Source: CAZADA01 sp964524065 (GTDB taxonomy: Bacteria > Pseudomonadota > Alphaproteobacteria > Caulobacterales > Maricaulaceae). Taken from it: 15,443 nt of DNA. A model generated the notes under the pieces. That model ran no database searches, had not been told where the DNA came from, and saw only the letters and a program-made list of their open reading frames with translations. Below, one piece after another: positions 13,559 to 15,443 of this stretch. How positions within the stretch are numbered: the stretch's first letter is position 1; each line of letters begins with the position of its first letter. Position numbers and translations under genes: made by a program. The DNA lies in assembly GCA_964524065.1 (NCBI GenBank), contig CAZGCB010000067.1, forward strand, positions 1-15,443, read 5' to 3'.

Positions 13559-14569
13559 ATGAACCGCATCCTCTACATCACCTCCACGCGCATCGGCGAC
13601 GCCATCCTGCATTCAGGCGTGCTGGCGTATTTGGTGGCGCAGCACCCTGAGGCTCGTTTCACCATCGCGGCCGGACCGCTGGCGGCGCCGCTGTTTCGCG
13701 CCGTGCCACGCCTTGATGAAATCATCGTGATGGCGAAGAAAAAGCGCGGCGGGCATTGGATCGATTTGTGGAGACAGACATCCCGGCGGCGCTGGGATCT
13801 GGTGGTGGACCATCGCGGCTCGCGCACCTCCTGGTTTTTGCGCGCCGAGCACCGGCACATCGCCGGGCGGCCGCGCAAAGACATGCACAAAGTCGCCGAG
13901 GCCGCGCGCATTCTGAAGCTGGAGCCGCAGGACCCGCATATCTGGCTGGATGGCGAAGCCGAAGACGAAGCGCAGGCCTTCATTTCCCACCACGCTTTGG
14001 CCTCCACGCCGTTGCTCTGCCTGACCCCCGGCGCCGGCGCGCCGTTCAAAATGTGGCCGGCGGAGCGCTTCGCCAAACTCGCCAAGGCGCTGACCGCCCC
14101 CCACGCCCCGCTCGCCGGCGCGCTGGTGGCGATTCTCGGCGGCCCCGGCGAAGAGGCGTTGGCTAAACGCGCCGCGCATGGCCTTGAGCCGGAGCGGGTG
14201 GTGGATCTGGTGGGCAAGCGCTCAGACCTGTTGTCCACCGCCGCGATTTTGCGCCACGCGGCCCTCTATGTCGGCAATGATAGCGGCTTGACGCATCTGT
14301 CCGCCGCCATGGGCGCACCGACATTGGCCCTCTTCGGGCCGACGGAGGAAAAGCTCTACGGCCCCTGGGGCCCGCACGCCCGCATTGTGCGCAGCGACAC
14401 CAAAGCCAACGCCGCCGATCGCGAAGTGCTGCGCCATGCCGAGCACTCCATGATGGCCGATCTCAGCACAGAGCGCGTTGTGCACGCCGCGACGCAGATG
14501 CTCGCCGATCCGCTCAGCGTCCCGCGCCCGCCATTGAAGGGAGACGACCGTCATGTCCGCTATTTTTGA
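13559..14569 (+). CDS. Glycosyltransferase family 9 protein (heptosyltransferase-like)
   Basis: A 336-residue GT-B fold enzyme of family GT9, which includes the ADP-heptose:LPS heptosyltransferases WaaC/WaaF. The N-terminal domain begins at once with ILYITSTRIGDAILHSGVL (4-22); Asp14 matches the conserved catalytic Asp of WaaC. The C-terminal donor-binding domain has CLTPGAGAPFKMWPAERFAK (154-173), ILGGPGEE (192-199) and the diagnostic YVGNDSGLTHLSAAMGAPT (237-255), LFGPT (258-262). It acts on the cytoplasmic face of the inner membrane. Sugar and acceptor cannot be told: no other LPS gene is in the window. ATG 13559 lacks a clear Shine-Dalgarno sequence, but the family motif begins four residues later. 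Its last 17 bases overlap the dihydroorotase gene in another frame. Confidence 0.9.
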   Translation: MNRILYITSTRIGDAILHSGVLAYLVAQHPEARFTIAAGPLAAPLFRAVPRLDEIIVMAKKKRGGHWIDLWRQTSRRRWDLVVDHRGSRTSWFLRAEHRHIAGRPRKDMHKVAEAARILKLEPQDPHIWLDGEAEDEAQAFISHHALASTPLLCLTPGAGAPFKMWPAERFAKLAKALTAPHAPLAGALVAILGGPGEEALAKRAAHGLEPERVVDLVGKRSDLLSTAAILRHAALYVGNDSGLTHLSAAMGAPTLALFGPTEEKLYGPWGPHARIVRSDTKANAADREVLRHAEHSMMADLSTERVVHAATQMLADPLSVPRPPLKGDDRHVRYF

Positions 14570-15443
14570 TCTGGTGATCCGCGGCGGCGTTCTGGTGAAC
14601 CACGCCGGAACGGGCCTGGGCGATGTGGGCGTGCGCGACGGGACAATCGCCGCCCTGGGCGATCTCAGCGGAGCGGACGCCGCAGAGATCATCGACGCGC
14701 ACGGCCTGCACGTGCTTCCGGGCGTCATCGACAGCCAGGTGCATTTCCGCGAGCCGGGCCTGGAGCACAAAGACGATCTCGCCGCGGGCGGCGACAGCGC
14801 CGTGCTGGGCGGCGTCACGGCGGTGTTTGAAATGCCCAACACCAATCCCACCACGACAGACGTCCCGGCGCTGCAGGACAAACTCGCCCGCGCGGCGGGC
14901 CGCATGCGCTGCGATCACGCCTTTTACGCCGGCGGCACGCACGAAAATGTGGATCAGCTGGCGGCTTTGGAAGCCCATCCCGGCTGCTGCGGCGTGAAGG
15001 TGTTCATGGGCGCCTCCACCGGCACGTTGTTGGTGGATGATGATGCCGGCGTGGCCGCCGTGCTGGGCGCCATCTCCCGTCGCGCCGCCTTCCATGCCGA
15101 GGATGAATATCGCCTGCGCGACCGCGCCCATCTCGCCCGCGAGGGGGACTGGACCAGCCATCCGGACGTCCGCGATGTGGAGGCGGCCCGCAAAGCCACG
15201 GAGCGCCTGATCCGCCTCGCCCGCGCCGCCGGCCAGCCCATTCATGTGCTGCACATTTCAACGGCCGAGGAAGTCCCGCTGCTCGCGGCGGCCAAGGACG
15301 TCGCCAGCATGGAGGTGACGCCCCAGCACCTCACCCTCACCGCGCCGGAGGCCTATGAGCGTCTGCAGGGCCGCGTCCAAATGAACCCGCCTATCCGCGA
15401 GCCACGCCATTGCGAGGCGCTGTGGGAGGCCGTGCGCTCAGGC
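14553..15443 (+). CDS. pyrC: Dihydroorotase, class I, with Q-V-H metal motif (partial, 297 codons)
   Basis: This is an amidohydrolase-superfamily protein of the class I dihydroorotase group, which interconverts carbamoyl-aspartate and dihydroorotate in pyrimidine synthesis. It starts at ATG 14553 after GAAGGGAGA (14535-14543), inside the end of the glycosyltransferase gene, and runs off the right edge without a stop. Visible are LPGVIDSQVHFREPGLEHKD (55-74), GGVTAVFEMPNTNPTTT (86-102), GVKVFMGASTGTL with the expected carboxylated Lys149, FHAEDEYRL (180-188, His181), HVLHISTAEE (231-240, His234) and MNPPIRE (277-283). The first metal ligand of the usual H-x-H is Gln62; His64 and Arg66 are kept. 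I recall the same Q-V-H in related alphaproteobacterial dihydroorotases, so it may be a subfamily trait. The catalytic Asp region near D-x-A-P-H is beyond the window, so activity cannot be judged. Confidence 0.88.
   Translation, partial: MSAIFDLVIRGGVLVNHAGTGLGDVGVRDGTIAALGDLSGADAAEIIDAHGLHVLPGVIDSQVHFREPGLEHKDDLAAGGDSAVLGGVTAVFEMPNTNPTTTDVPALQDKLARAAGRMRCDHAFYAGGTHENVDQLAALEAHPGCCGVKVFMGASTGTLLVDDDAGVAAVLGAISRRAAFHAEDEYRLRDRAHLAREGDWTSHPDVRDVEAARKATERLIRLARAAGQPIHVLHISTAEEVPLLAAAKDVASMEVTPQHLTLTAPEAYERLQGRVQMNPPIREPRHCEALWEAVRSG

Overview
The window is GC-rich, densely coded chromosomal DNA with short intergenic gaps. It most likely comes from an alphaproteobacterium, possibly the Caulobacterales/Maricaulales/Hyphomonadaceae group. 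This rests on gene content: a TIGR02301-type secreted protein beside a Nudix hydrolase, a dihydroorotase with a Q-V-H metal motif, a DmdC-like acyl-CoA dehydrogenase and a b561-YceI fusion. The exact taxon is inference. I found no tRNA, rRNA, CRISPR array, insertion sequence, phage gene or attachment site, and no gap between genes longer than about 300 bases.

Layout. (1) Positions 1-658, minus strand: the N-terminal 219 codons of an acyl-CoA dehydrogenase that runs off the left edge. (2) 822-4380, plus strand: four consecutive genes that all encode a YceI (lipocalin-like, polyisoprenoid-binding) domain. They are a lipoprotein, two secreted soluble proteins, and an inner-membrane cytochrome b561 fused to YceI. 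(3) 4390-8061, plus strand: a Sua5-type threonylcarbamoyl-AMP synthase, a 59-codon hypothetical gene, a D-2-hydroxyglutarate/D-lactate dehydrogenase-like flavoprotein, and the peroxide-stress protein YaaA. (4) 8180-10579, plus strand: a patatin-like phospholipase, a Nudix hydrolase, a TIGR02301 secreted protein and a small helical hypothetical protein. (5) 10697-13402, minus strand: ygfZ overlapping tag by 4 bases, followed by a 3-oxoacyl-ACP synthase III of the Pseudomonas PA3286 (octanoyl-CoA-using) type. (6) 13559-15443, plus strand: a family 9 glycosyltransferase overlapping by 17 bases a class I dihydroorotase that is cut by the right edge.

How the genes may work together. Most are ordinary housekeeping, lipid-metabolism or stress genes. 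The part that looks like a system is the YceI block. Its signal sequences predict YceI domains in three places: inner-membrane anchored, free in the periplasm, and lipid-anchored (probably outer membrane). The inner-membrane member also carries a four-histidine di-heme b561 module. In E. coli, yceJ (b561) and yceI are separate neighbouring genes, and the b561 protein CybB oxidises superoxide using ubiquinone. A testable idea is that this block handles an isoprenoid or quinone across the envelope, possibly in oxidative defence; YaaA, a peroxide-stress protein, lies a few kilobases downstream. The proposed carrier role is inference only.

Limits: all family calls were made by reading motifs, without database searches. 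Starts for the TTG-initiated tsaC gene, yaaA, ygfZ and the glycosyltransferase are less certain than the rest.
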